DNA of 15,545 nt from Candidatus Methylomirabilota bacterium (GTDB taxonomy: Bacteria > Methylomirabilota > Methylomirabilia > Methylomirabilales > CSP1-5), in NCBI GenBank assembly GCA_022615475.1, contig JAKEGQ010000052.1, positions 1-15,545 of the forward strand. The letters run 5' to 3'. The position numbers were made by a program, and so were the translations under genes. The notes under the pieces were generated by a model. The model ran no database searches and was not told the DNA's origin. It saw only the letters and a program-made list of their open reading frames with translations. Positions 1 to 7,316 of the stretch are shown here, piece after piece. Position 1 is the stretch's first letter. Each line of letters starts with the position of its first letter.

Positions 1-349
1 GAATCACCTGGACCGTCCCGCCGAGGTAATCGCCCCGCCGCTCCTTCATGATGACGTTGTGATAGACCTGTCCCGTGGTGACGTTGTTGTCACGGGTCAA
101 CTGGGCACTCGTAAACCGCTCGTAATGGCCGAGATCCAGATCCGTCTCAGAGCCGTCATCGGTCACAAAGACCTCGCCATGCTGGAAGGGGCTCATGGTA
201 CCAGGGTCCACGTTGATGTAGGGATCGAACTTGAGGAGGGTCACCTTGAGGCCGCGATTTTCGAGGAGACACCCGATGGAGGCAGCCGCCAATCCCTTTC
301 CCAGGGATGACATCACTCCACCGGTCACAAAGATATACTTCGTCGTCAT
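1..349 (-). CDS. pyrG: CTP synthase, N-terminal part (cut by window edge)
   Basis: This is the first ~116 residues of CTP synthase, which makes CTP from UTP, ATP and glutamine in the cytoplasm. The N-terminal amidoligase domain is clear. It starts MTTKYIFVTGGVMSSLGKG, which holds the ATP-binding P-loop-like SSLGKG, followed by KFDPYINVDPGTMSPFQHGE and the DDGSETDLDLGHYERF region that binds Mg2+ and nucleotide. The glutaminase half lies outside the window. The ATG at 349 is preceded by a GGGGGAG ribosome site, and kdsB ends only 12 bases upstream, so the two are co-transcribed. The pairing makes biochemical sense because KdsB uses CTP to activate KDO. The family call is certain. Confidence 0.97.
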   Translation of the reverse strand, partial: MTTKYIFVTGGVMSSLGKGLAAASIGCLLENRGLKVTLLKFDPYINVDPGTMSPFQHGEVFVTDDGSETDLDLGHYERFTSAQLTRDNNVTTGQVYHNVIMKERRGDYLGGTVQVI

Positions 350-361
350 CGCTCCCCCATC

Positions 362-1198
362 CTATGCGTCAGCCGCCTCCCGCCGCTCGGTCGCTACCAC
401 TATCCGCTCGATCCGTGCCAGGTCCTCTGGCGTATCCACGCCGATGCTATCGTATTTCGTCTCGACGACCCTGATTGGGTACCCGTACTCCAACGCCCGT
501 AGCTGTTCCAATTGCTCGGTCTCCTCGAGTGGGGTGGGAGCCAGCCGAGCCAGCTCGAGGAGAAAATCCCGTCGGTACACATACAGGCCGATGTGCTTGT
601 AGTACATCGCCCGATGTCCGAGGTCCGCGGTCCGAGGTCCAGGATCTTCCCTTTCCAGCCCTAACTTCGCAACCGCCGACTTCGGATTTCGGATTTCGGA
701 TTTCGGATTTCGGTGGTAGGGGATCGGGGCACGGGAGAAGTAGAGGGCGAATCCTCGGCAATCCCGAACCACCTTGACCACATGCGGACTGTGGCAGTCG
801 TCCTCCGCCTCGAGCCGACGGCACACCGTCCCCATGACCAAGTCCGCCTCAACAAAAAAGGGGGCTACCGCCTCATCGATCATGGCCGGCTCGATGAGGG
901 GCTCATCCCCCTGGATGTTTACAACCAGCTCGACGCTCAGGGAGGCGGCGACCTCTGCAACGCGATCTGTTCCCGAAGGGTGATGCGTCGCCGTCAGTTC
1001 GACCTCCCCGCCAAATGCAGCGACCGCATCGCGGATCCGGACGTCGTCGGTCGCCACCACCACCCGCGCCAGCATCTTGCTCCGACGGGCCCGTTCGTAC
1101 ACATGGTGAACCAGTGGTCGTCCGCAGAGCGCAGCCAGCGGCTTGCCGGGGAACCGAGAGGAGGCGTAGCGGGCCGGGATGACCCCTACCGCCTTCAC
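362..1198 (-). CDS. kdsB: 3-deoxy-manno-octulosonate cytidylyltransferase with in-frame repeat insertion
   Basis: KdsB couples CTP and KDO to CMP-KDO, the activated sugar for the LPS inner core. The N-terminal nucleotide-binding motif IPARYASSRFPGKPL (residues 7-21), the HPSGTDRVAE motif (73-82), VVNIQGDEPLI (92-102) and the C-terminal YYKHIGLYVYRRDFL (199-213) and TEQLEQLRALEYG (228-239) are all intact. The GTG start at 1198 lies 4 bases after the rfaE1 stop, and the end of rfaE1 supplies its AAGGAGGAG ribosome site. At 278 aa it is longer than the usual ~245-250. The excess sits between IPY (159-161) and YYKHIG, where relatives have roughly 8-17 residues. Here there are 37, including a repeated RNPKSEI-like heptapeptide encoded by heptanucleotide arrays. 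The insertion falls in a variable loop, so activity may be preserved, but this is inference. Confidence 0.95.
   Translation of the reverse strand: MKAVGVIPARYASSRFPGKPLAALCGRPLVHHVYERARRSKMLARVVVATDDVRIRDAVAAFGGEVELTATHHPSGTDRVAEVAASLSVELVVNIQGDEPLIEPAMIDEAVAPFFVEADLVMGTVCRRLEAEDDCHSPHVVKVVRDCRGFALYFSRAPIPYHRNPKSEIRNPKSAVAKLGLEREDPGPRTADLGHRAMYYKHIGLYVYRRDFLLELARLAPTPLEETEQLEQLRALEYGYPIRVVETKYDSIGVDTPEDLARIERIVVATERREAADA
616..640. repeat. Second heptanucleotide array, GTCCGAG/GTCCGCG x 3.6, inside kdsB
   Basis: Three 7-base units (GTCCGAG, GTCCGCG, GTCCGAG) and a partial GTCC run without interruption (25 bases). They encode the GPRTADLG part of the KdsB insertion. The array has the same 7-base period as the TTCGGAT array 40 bases away but a different core sequence, so the insertion appears composite. 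Confidence 0.8.
681..713. repeat. Heptanucleotide tandem array TTCGGAT x 4.7 inside kdsB
   Basis: Four complete copies of TTCGGAT plus TTCGG lie head to tail without a mismatch (33 bases). Read on the coding (minus) strand it is ATCCGAA repeated, which yields a heptapeptide period (RNPKSEI) because three 7-base units make seven codons. Gain or loss of one or two units would shift the kdsB frame; three units would not. Arrays of this kind occur dispersed between genes in several uncultured-lineage genomes, from memory and not checked here. Confidence 0.9.
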
Positions 1199-1202
1199 GA
1201 TG

Positions 1203-2210
1203 CTACTCCTCCTTCTGTACCAAGGCTCGCTGGAGCTCTGCCAAACTCACCGTTGCGGTTCCTCGCTTCCCCACCACCACGCCGGCGGCGTAGTTGGCGA
1301 TGTGGGCCGCCTCTACCATCGTCGCCTTGGAACCGAGGGCAAGGGCCATGGCCCCGACCACCGTGTCTCCTGCCCCGGTGACATCGTACACCTCTTTCGC
1401 CACCGCCGGGATATGGCTGACACGACCGTCCGCCTCGAACAAGGACATCCCCTTCTCCCCACGGGTGATCAGTACCGCCTGAACCCTTAGAGACTCGACG
1501 AGATGTCGCCCCGCCTCACCGACCTCTGCTTCACTCCGAATGGGCCGCCCCCAGGCGGCCGCCGCTTCCCAATGGTTGGGCGTGAGCACGCTGACATCGC
1601 GATACAATTCGAAGTGATTGACCTTGGGGTCCACCACGACGACCACCCCACGAGCGCGGGCCAGAGGAAGGACCTCCTGGAGGAGCCCGCCGTTGATCAC
1701 TCCCTTTCCATAATCAGAAATGATGAGGGCATCCACAGAGGCCATCTGGTCCCGAATCAGCCCTTCGATCCTCTCCCGAATCTCATCACCCAGATCATCC
1801 GTGGACTCCCGGTCAAATCGTACCACGTGCTGGGGCCCGGCGACAACCCGGGTCTTGAGCGTGGTCTTCCGCGACCGATCCACGACCATCCCATCCGACT
1901 TCACCCCAATTTGCTCGACGTCGTGGATCAGGCGCTCCGCCATGGCATCGCCCCCGACGACGCCGACCAGATCTGCCTGCCCACCGAGGGCACGCACATT
2001 GGCCACCACATTGGCGGCGCCACCCAGGCGGACATACTCGTGTTCCACCTCGACGATGGGGACCGGGGCCTCGGGTGAAATCCGAGAGACGCCTCCCCAG
2101 ATATATTCGTCCACCATGATATCCCCGACCACCAGGATCTTCCTTCGGGGAAACCGGGTCAACAGCTCACGAAATGCAAAGGGGGGGTGTTGCCGCGCGG
2201 AAATCCTCAC
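1203..2210 (-). CDS. rfaE1: D-glycero-beta-D-manno-heptose-7-phosphate kinase (single-domain HldE/RfaE1)
   Basis: This ribokinase/PfkB-family kinase phosphorylates heptose-7-phosphate at C1 in the ADP-heptose pathway for LPS inner core. Numbering from the GTG start, KILVVGDIMVDEYIWG is at 24-39, the substrate-binding RLGGAANVVAN at 61-71, KTTLKTR at 115-121, and the PfkB signature DVTGAGDT at 276-283 with catalytic Asp282. The C-terminal cytidylyltransferase domain of bifunctional HldE is absent, so a separate RfaE2 must exist elsewhere. The open frame extends upstream to 2447, but that part lies over the preceding gene and has no family similarity. The GTG at 2210 overlaps the upstream stop as GTGA and gives 335 aa, normal for the family. 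This arrangement suggests translational coupling. Confidence 0.93.
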   Translation of the reverse strand: MRISARQHPPFAFRELLTRFPRRKILVVGDIMVDEYIWGGVSRISPEAPVPIVEVEHEYVRLGGAANVVANVRALGGQADLVGVVGGDAMAERLIHDVEQIGVKSDGMVVDRSRKTTLKTRVVAGPQHVVRFDRESTDDLGDEIRERIEGLIRDQMASVDALIISDYGKGVINGGLLQEVLPLARARGVVVVVDPKVNHFELYRDVSVLTPNHWEAAAAWGRPIRSEAEVGEAGRHLVESLRVQAVLITRGEKGMSLFEADGRVSHIPAVAKEVYDVTGAGDTVVGAMALALGSKATMVEAAHIANYAAGVVVGKRGTATVSLAELQRALVQKEE

Positions 2211-3388
2211 GAGGGTGACCTCCGGCGAAAGTAGTTCCAGACCAATTGGACAAAGATGTTCGAGCGGCACAGCGCCAGAATGAACTTCCGATGCCGCTCG
2301 AAATCTGCACACCGCCTCACCAGCTCGGGTAGATCGGAGTCCTGATAGGCGCGGATCAGGCGGTCGATCTGGTCGTCCGAGAGCATCCCTCCCATGCGCC
2401 GGAAGAAAGAGCCCACCCGAAGCTCGACGCCGATCTCTTGGCGCCACCGCCGCTCGTACTCGCTCAGGGTGCGCTCGGTCAGATCGCCGAGGCGAAAGGC
2501 CCGGTCTAACGTCGCGGCCGCCATATCCCCGCAGAGGATCCCGTACGAGATTCCCCCGCCCGTCGTCACCTTCACCTGCCCCGCTGCATCTCCGACCAGC
2601 AGTATCCGGTCGCGAAAGCTGCGGCAGATACTGGCAATCGGAATCGCTTTCCGCTTGATCTGGGTCACCGGCTCACGAAGTCGGGAGGCGATAGATGGGT
2701 CCTGGAGAAACCGCCTCAGGTACTCTACGGCCCCGGCCCCGTTACACACGCCCACCCGTGCCACGGGGCCAGCCGGAATGGCCCAGGCAAAGCTGCCCGG
2801 GGCTACTTCTCGCCCCAGATAGACCTCCACGCGGTCTACGCCCTCCATGCTGGCTTCAGCTTGGGCCGCCTGCAGAAAGGCAGTGGGTCGCTTGAGCCCC
2901 AGGCCTCGAAGCAGCCCGTAGCGGACGCCGGTGGCTACCACCACCGACCGGGCCCTGAAGGTCATCCGGGCCTCGTCGCCCTCCGGTCCCCTTTGGACCG
3001 CCATCACGGTCACATGGTCGTTGTGCTGCTCGAGGCCGACACATCGGACCCGTAAGACGTAACTCGCACCACAGGCGAGGGCCTTTTGCGCCATCGTCTG
3101 ATCGAACTCACACCGGCGGACCACATAGGCCATTACCCGATCGGCCCCGACCGTCGCGGCGCTGCCCTTGGGCGAAAAGAAGGTGGCGGAATTGAATCCC
3201 CGGATGACTGAGTCTCGGGGAAGGTCAAATCGCTCGAAGGCCTCCGCCCCGATGAGGCCCGAGCAGTTCGTTGGCACGCCGATCTGTGGATGCTCTTCCA
3301 GGACGAGGACCGTGTACCCTCGCTGGGCGAGGCTGGCCGCCGTCTGGCTCCCTGCGGGCCCCGCCCCCACCACGATCACATCGTGCAT
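2207..3388 (-). CDS. Geranylgeranyl reductase family FAD-dependent oxidoreductase
   Basis: This 393-aa flavoprotein belongs to the geranylgeranyl reductase/FixC-like group. It has the FAD-binding GAGPAG at residues 8-13 with an acidic residue ending beta-2 (LVLEE, 29-32), the PTNCSG motif (39-44) typical of this group, and the second FAD motif VGDAAG (265-270) followed by TTGGGI (275-280). Members reduce isoprenoid double bonds (chlorophyll phytyl chain, archaeal lipids, quinone or polyprenyl chains) or other substrates. The substrate here cannot be told from sequence. It is the first gene of the rfaE1-kdsB-pyrG operon, and its stop overlaps the rfaE1 start by 2 bases. A promoter lies about 100 bases upstream. 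The envelope context suggests, without proving, a polyprenyl-type lipid substrate. Confidence 0.88.
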   Translation of the reverse strand: MHDVIVVGAGPAGSQTAASLAQRGYTVLVLEEHPQIGVPTNCSGLIGAEAFERFDLPRDSVIRGFNSATFFSPKGSAATVGADRVMAYVVRRCEFDQTMAQKALACGASYVLRVRCVGLEQHNDHVTVMAVQRGPEGDEARMTFRARSVVVATGVRYGLLRGLGLKRPTAFLQAAQAEASMEGVDRVEVYLGREVAPGSFAWAIPAGPVARVGVCNGAGAVEYLRRFLQDPSIASRLREPVTQIKRKAIPIASICRSFRDRILLVGDAAGQVKVTTGGGISYGILCGDMAAATLDRAFRLGDLTERTLSEYERRWRQEIGVELRVGSFFRRMGGMLSDDQIDRLIRAYQDSDLPELVRRCADFERHRKFILALCRSNIFVQLVWNYFRRRSPS

Positions 3389-3495
3389 AGAGGCCCCTTC
3401 GCCACCCTCCGAGTCGCGGGGGAACTCACTCCTTTACTCGCAACCCCCTCGGCCAACTCCCTCCTTTGACGGTCGGGCCCTGAACAAACCGTTTA

Positions 3496-3524
3496 ACAAT
3501 ACCCTTGAACCTTCCGTTGGTCAA
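3496..3524 (-). promoter_or_regulatory. Sigma-70-like promoter of the geranylgeranyl reductase-rfaE1-kdsB-pyrG operon
   Basis: On the minus strand TTGACC (3519-3524) and TATTGT (3496-3501) are separated by exactly 17 bases, in the otherwise empty 169-base gap between lgt and the reductase gene. The predicted leader is about 100 bases and contains AAAGGAGG and AAAGGAG purine runs further from the start than normal. No clear terminator for lgt is visible, so read-through from the upstream genes remains possible. Confidence 0.65.
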
Positions 3525-3557
3525 CAAGAAATCGGGCACTTGAGAAGATACACCCAA

Positions 3558-4346
3558 CTAGAGGTTGCCGCGACGTGGAAGGGTGAGCAGCCTCCAGAGG
3601 CCCACTACTGAACAGAGGATCAGCACAAGACTCATGATCTGAGCGGCTCGGAAAGGCCCCAGCATGAGGCTGTCGGTCCTGAGCCCCTCAATGAAGAACC
3701 GCCCGAGAGAGTAGAGCCCGAGATAGCTCAGAAACAGCGCTCCTCTGAACGCCTCCAGCCGTTTCCGGAGAAGGCCGAAGAGCAGGACAAAGATCATGAA
3801 ATCCCAGATGGATTCATACAGGAATGTCGGATGGAAATACTCGTACTCCGCCAGATGGGGGGGGCGATGGCCCGAATCGATATACAGCTTCCAGGGAAGG
3901 TCGGTGGGGGTTCCGAAGGCTTCCTGATTGAAGAAGTTTCCCCATCGCCCGATGGCCTGTCCTAGGGCGAGCGGAGGGGCAGCGATGTCCAGATACGTCA
4001 AGACGGGAAGGCGTCGCCGCCACGCCACGAAGCCCCCAGCGGAGACCCCGGCGAGCAGCCCGCCGTGAATCGCCAGTCCCCCTTCCCAGACTGCGAAAAT
4101 CTTCCAGGGAGAGAAGGCATAGTGGTCCCAGTTGAAGACGACGTAGTAGAGCCGGGCCCCCACCAGGGCAGCGATGATGGCGATCACTGCCACATTGACG
4201 AGTTGTTCGGGGTCTTCCCCCCGACGCCGGGCCTCCCGTTCCGCGAGAAAGATCCCGAGGAAAACGGCCGTGGCGATGAGGAGGCCGTACCAGCGAATCG
4301 CGACCGGCCCGATCTGAATGGCAATGGTGCCCGGTGAGGCAAACAT
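3558..4346 (-). CDS. lgt: Prolipoprotein diacylglyceryl transferase
   Basis: Lgt is an inner-membrane enzyme that moves diacylglycerol from phosphatidylglycerol onto the lipobox cysteine of prolipoproteins. The 262-aa protein has the expected seven hydrophobic stretches. Its family signature GRWGNFFNQEAFG is at residues 133-145. Also present are IRWYGLL (17-23), the IHGG motif with His94, and LGRFFIEGLRTD (214-225), which carries the conserved Arg and Glu residues. The start ATG has a GGGAGG ribosome site 8 bases upstream. The Nudix gene ends 30 bases before it, so lgt is likely the last gene of the GT39-Nudix-lgt run. Confidence 0.97.
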   Translation of the reverse strand: MFASPGTIAIQIGPVAIRWYGLLIATAVFLGIFLAEREARRRGEDPEQLVNVAVIAIIAALVGARLYYVVFNWDHYAFSPWKIFAVWEGGLAIHGGLLAGVSAGGFVAWRRRLPVLTYLDIAAPPLALGQAIGRWGNFFNQEAFGTPTDLPWKLYIDSGHRPPHLAEYEYFHPTFLYESIWDFMIFVLLFGLLRKRLEAFRGALFLSYLGLYSLGRFFIEGLRTDSLMLGPFRAAQIMSLVLILCSVVGLWRLLTLPRRGNL

Positions 4347-4376
4347 CTCGGTCCTCCCTCATGCTTTCTGATCGCC

Positions 4377-4886
4377 TTACCGGAGCTTCAGCTCACGAAT
4401 CCAATCCTGCAGGGCCTCCCGCGTACTCCGGAAGGCCAGGTCCTCCCAGGGGAGGGCCCCAGCAGGAAAAAAGGCAACCTCTTCCGCCTCTTCCCCTGCT
4501 TGCGGTTCTCCCCCGATGATGTAGGAGAGGTAGACGACGGTCACGACCGGCGATCCTCGGTAAGAATACACGTTGAGGAGAGAAAGCTCGCCGATCTCCA
4601 GCGCGACCTCTTCTCGGGTCTCCCTCACCGCCGCCTCCTCGACGCTCTCACCGAGCTCGACGTAGCCGGCCGGAAAGGTCCACTTCCCCCGGGCAGGCTC
4701 GATCTTGCGCCGCAAAAGAAGAACGCGGCCGTCGTGCACGGGAATCACGCCCGCTACCACCTTCGGGTTCCGGTAGAGGATAAATCCACAGGACTGGCAG
4801 ACCAGCCTCTCCCTCCCCTCCGCCTCAACCCACTGCTGCGTGAGGCGCCCACCGCAATCGGGACAGAAAGTGTGCTCTGTCACCAT
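4377..4886 (-). CDS. Nudix hydrolase with N-terminal zinc ribbon
   Basis: This 169-aa protein starts with a zinc ribbon (Cys8, Cys11, Cys30, Cys33) and continues into a Nudix domain. The Nudix box spans residues 74-97 (GYVELGESVEEAAVRETREE...), with Glu80, Arg88, Glu89, Glu92 and Glu93 in place to bind Mg2+. The usual Gly near the end of the box is Ala96. The zinc ribbon resembles that of NudC-type NADH pyrophosphatases and of the shorter Nudix proteins related to them. The substrate is unknown; nucleoside diphosphate derivatives are typical. It lies 19 bases after the glycosyltransferase stop, with a GGGAG ribosome site, in a co-directional run ending in lgt. Confidence 0.9.
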   Translation of the reverse strand: MVTEHTFCPDCGGRLTQQWVEAEGRERLVCQSCGFILYRNPKVVAGVIPVHDGRVLLLRRKIEPARGKWTFPAGYVELGESVEEAAVRETREEVALEIGELSLLNVYSYRGSPVVTVVYLSYIIGGEPQAGEEAEEVAFFPAGALPWEDLAFRSTREALQDWIRELKLR

Positions 4887-4905
4887 CTCCCGATGCTCCG
4901 ACCGG

Positions 4906-6600
4906 CTAAGGCACCGGGACAGGGATCCCTGTCCGGGGCCTCAAAGCGTATATCACTATGGCGAGCTTGACCGGCTCCAAGCTTCGACTTTTGAGGGCCA
5001 GGACCCAGTCGTCCACCGTCGATCGCGTTCGCGCATACCGAACCCACTTGTCTCTCGCATTCAGGGTCTTGTAACTCTCGACGCGCTCATACGCGACGCC
5101 AAGCGCCTGCAAGTTCTGTTCGAGATCTGCTGAGTGCTCTTCCGTGGTGAAGAGCAGCGGACTTTGACCCCCTTCGCTCGCCAGATCGGAAGGGCCGAGG
5201 ACCTGCCTCTGCGTGAGACTCCGGCCGACGGCAACGGGGAGAAGCCTTGGCTGCTTATCCTTGTATATGATAACTGGCCTTCCCTTGACGGCCTCAAAAA
5301 TCCTCTGCGGAATTTCATTGAAACCGACGGCGGGATACAGAACGCCGGCCAGCGTCATCCAGAGCATCGTTGCCGACAACGCCATGGGAAAGAGTTGATT
5401 CCCCTGCCACCAGAAGATGGCGAAGACCGCGTAGGCCGCCAGGACAACGCCTAGCTCAGTGACGCCGGTCCTGAACCACCAAAAAACCGCAGCTACGGAG
5501 AGCACTGTGAACGATGTCGCGATCATCGCCAACCGGGCGGGGACCCGCACAGCCCGTTCGGTATTGGCTCGTATCATCATCGCGCAAAGCAAAGCGAGAG
5601 GGATCAGGGACCCAATGAGGTAGCGAACATACACCTTGACAAGGACAAAAGGCAGGATGCTGAGACCGAGCCAGAGCAGCAGCGTAACTTTCGGGCGTTT
5701 GATCCGAAGAAGGTCGAATGGAACAGTGTGCGGCCGAATCAGCACGCTTATGAGCACAAACGTCCACGGAAAGACCATGAGGAGCAGGCCGATCACGGGC
5801 AGGAACGTCAGGTCGCCGATATTGCGGGCAGCGACCTCCCCTTGGAGGACTGAAGAGGCGTCGGGATACGACGTGTATACGTAGACAAACCACGGTGCGG
5901 TCAGACCCAAGAAAAGCAGCGAGGATCCGGCAAGGGCAGCCTTTCCCCTCCATATGATAGATCGAAATTCGCTATCCGTCATACTCAGTGCCAGAACGCC
6001 CGAGCCAAACACGACGAAGGCGACGGGCCCTTTGGTGAGAACGCCGGCCGAGAGGGCGATGGCAACGCCGGCCAACAGCCATACACTCCGGGTCCGGCAC
6101 CATCTCAAACACCAGTAAAACGCAAGGCCGCTGAACGCTGCCGTAGGAACATCCAGCATCAGATACCTGCCTTCGATCGTCATCCCTACCGTGGAGAGCA
6201 TGATCAAGCCGGCGCAAAGGCTGTACGGGAGGTCCCCCGTCCACTCGAAGCCGATCAGCGCCACTACGACGACGAGGAGGGCTGCGAACAACACCGCCAC
6301 CATTCGGCCACTCGTGAGCGATACGCCAAATACCTCGAAGCTGGCACGCGTCAACCAATTGAGCATCGGGGGTTTTCCGAGTCTCGGAACTCCCTCGAGT
6401 TGCGGCACGATCCACACATCGTGCTCCATCATGGACAGAGGGACTCTGAGCGTGAGCTGGTTCTCGTCTGCCGTTGTGACACCGGTGATTTGGGCGATGC
6501 CCGGAGACAATGCCACAACTGCGGCAAGAAATAGCAAAGTGAGCAGAAGGATTCTCTGGCGGCGGCTCGGTTTTGCAGAGCCCAGTGAGAGGGTGTTCAT
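4906..6600 (-). CDS. ArnT-like/GT39-family membrane glycosyltransferase
   Basis: This is a multi-pass membrane enzyme of the PMT/ArnT type (GT-C fold), which transfers a sugar from an undecaprenyl-phosphate donor to a lipid or protein acceptor on the periplasmic side. From ATG 6600 it is 564 aa. It has a first membrane segment at about 18-38, then the acidic Asp45-Glu46 of the first periplasmic loop. KPPMLNWL (76-83) and EGRYLMLD (143-150) are family-typical loops, about ten further hydrophobic stretches follow, and a soluble tail runs from roughly residue 430. The frame opens 20 codons earlier (6660), but that leader is polar and the ATG at 6600 sits in the usual place relative to the first helix. 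Neither start has a clear ribosome site. The sugar and acceptor are unknown; lipid A decoration fits the envelope context. Confidence 0.85.
   Translation of the reverse strand: MNTLSLGSAKPSRRQRILLLTLLFLAAVVALSPGIAQITGVTTADENQLTLRVPLSMMEHDVWIVPQLEGVPRLGKPPMLNWLTRASFEVFGVSLTSGRMVAVLFAALLVVVVALIGFEWTGDLPYSLCAGLIMLSTVGMTIEGRYLMLDVPTAAFSGLAFYWCLRWCRTRSVWLLAGVAIALSAGVLTKGPVAFVVFGSGVLALSMTDSEFRSIIWRGKAALAGSSLLFLGLTAPWFVYVYTSYPDASSVLQGEVAARNIGDLTFLPVIGLLLMVFPWTFVLISVLIRPHTVPFDLLRIKRPKVTLLLWLGLSILPFVLVKVYVRYLIGSLIPLALLCAMMIRANTERAVRVPARLAMIATSFTVLSVAAVFWWFRTGVTELGVVLAAYAVFAIFWWQGNQLFPMALSATMLWMTLAGVLYPAVGFNEIPQRIFEAVKGRPVIIYKDKQPRLLPVAVGRSLTQRQVLGPSDLASEGGQSPLLFTTEEHSADLEQNLQALGVAYERVESYKTLNARDKWVRYARTRSTVDDWVLALKSRSLEPVKLAIVIYALRPRTGIPVPVP
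4914..4937. repeat. Perfect 18-bp palindrome at the 3' end of the GT39 gene
   Basis: GGACAGGGATCCCTGTCC at 4917-4934 is a perfect palindrome, and two more C-G pairs flank it after a single G/G mismatch. It lies over the last codons of the glycosyltransferase (RTGIPVP part) just before the Nudix ribosome site. In RNA it would fold into a tight 7-bp hairpin with a GATC loop. It could attenuate or stabilise the message or be a dispersed palindromic element. No T-tract follows, so it is not a standard terminator. Confidence 0.6.
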
Positions 6601-6707
6601 CGGGCACCGCGCGGGCAAGCCACTGGGGTCGTGAGAGCGACTTGAGCCCCCCACGCACATTGACGCCCTGGGCCTGACGGGGGATGAGAGCGCATCAAGA
6701 AAGGGAG

Positions 6708-6872
6708 TCAGCTCTTCTTGGAGGTCTTGGCGAAAAAGGAGCCCAGGAGGGGTTCAGCATCCTTCGATCCGCATGTGGGGCAGGCAATCCGTCCCGCTTC
6801 CCGCTCCTTGAGCGTCAGGGTCACACTGAAGGGCTTACTACACTTCTTGCAATGAAATTCATAAAAAGGCAT
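6708..6872 (-). CDS. FmdB-family zinc ribbon protein
   Basis: This 54-aa protein begins MPFYEFHCKKC, the classic FmdB/CxxC_CxxC_SSSS start, with Cys8-x2-Cys11 and Cys31-x2-Cys34 as the zinc site and a short Lys/Ser-rich tail. The family name comes from a regulator linked to formamidase and amidase operons. Its molecular role is poorly known and is often assumed to be nucleic-acid binding. A longer frame exists upstream, but the ATG at 6872 matches the family start and has GGAGG at a proper distance. It lies 73 bases after the Rho-N protein gene. Confidence 0.9.
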   Translation of the reverse strand: MPFYEFHCKKCSKPFSVTLTLKEREAGRIACPTCGSKDAEPLLGSFFAKTSKKS

Positions 6873-6945
6873 CCTCGCACCCTCCATCTTCGACAATGAC
6901 AGCCCCCTCGTCAGGCGGCCCGACGGCAGTGGAGCAGCCTCTGCA

Positions 6946-7278
6946 CTATGAGGCCTCGCGGAGCTTGCGAATCCGGCGCTTGAGGCGCTTGATCCCCGCC
7001 CGGGCCTCTGTGAACCCGTCAAAATCCTGACCAGCCAGCGCCTGGTCTCGCCGGCCCCTGAACAGCCGAATCTGCGCCTTCAAGTCCGTGACGGTCTGCC
7101 CCTTGGGTGCAGCGGCATCGGTTTTCGGACGAAGGCCGAGGCGCACCTCCTCGGCGATGATCGCTTCGACGATCTCCTCCTTCTTCATCCCCGAGACCCC
7201 CTGGATCTCGGGGTATTTTTCCATGCAAAGCTCTCTCAGCTTGGTGGCGGTCAGCTTCTCTAGCTCCCCCCGCTCCAT
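6946..7278 (-). CDS. Stand-alone Rho N-terminal-domain protein
   Basis: This 110-aa protein begins MERGELEKLTATKLRELC. Residues ~5-45, including LRELCMEKYPEIQGVSGMKKEEIVEAI, match the Rho termination factor N-terminal (SAP-like) helical domain. The C-terminal part, DLKAQIRLFRGRRDQAL to RLKRRIRKLRE, is basic and predicted to be a helical hairpin or coiled coil. There is no Rho RNA-binding (cold-shock-like) domain and no ATPase, so it is not Rho. Proteins of this kind are usually annotated only by domain, and nucleic-acid binding is inferred. ATG 7278 is chosen because GGGAGG lies 5 bases before it. The upstream in-frame start at 7341 would overlap the preceding gene. Confidence 0.82.
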   Translation of the reverse strand: MERGELEKLTATKLRELCMEKYPEIQGVSGMKKEEIVEAIIAEEVRLGLRPKTDAAAPKGQTVTDLKAQIRLFRGRRDQALAGQDFDGFTEARAGIKRLKRRIRKLREAS

Positions 7279-7316
7279 CGTGTCCTCCCGGTGCTCAGTA
7301 TCCTCCAAGAAGGCAG

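Noticed and set aside
681..713. CRISPR or direct-repeat array
   Set aside because: Units are 7 bases with no spacers; this is a simple tandem repeat.
2211..2447. Longer rfaE1 beginning near 2447
   Set aside because: The extra 79 residues lie over the reductase gene and do not resemble any kinase; GTG 2210 with GTGA overlap gives the normal length.
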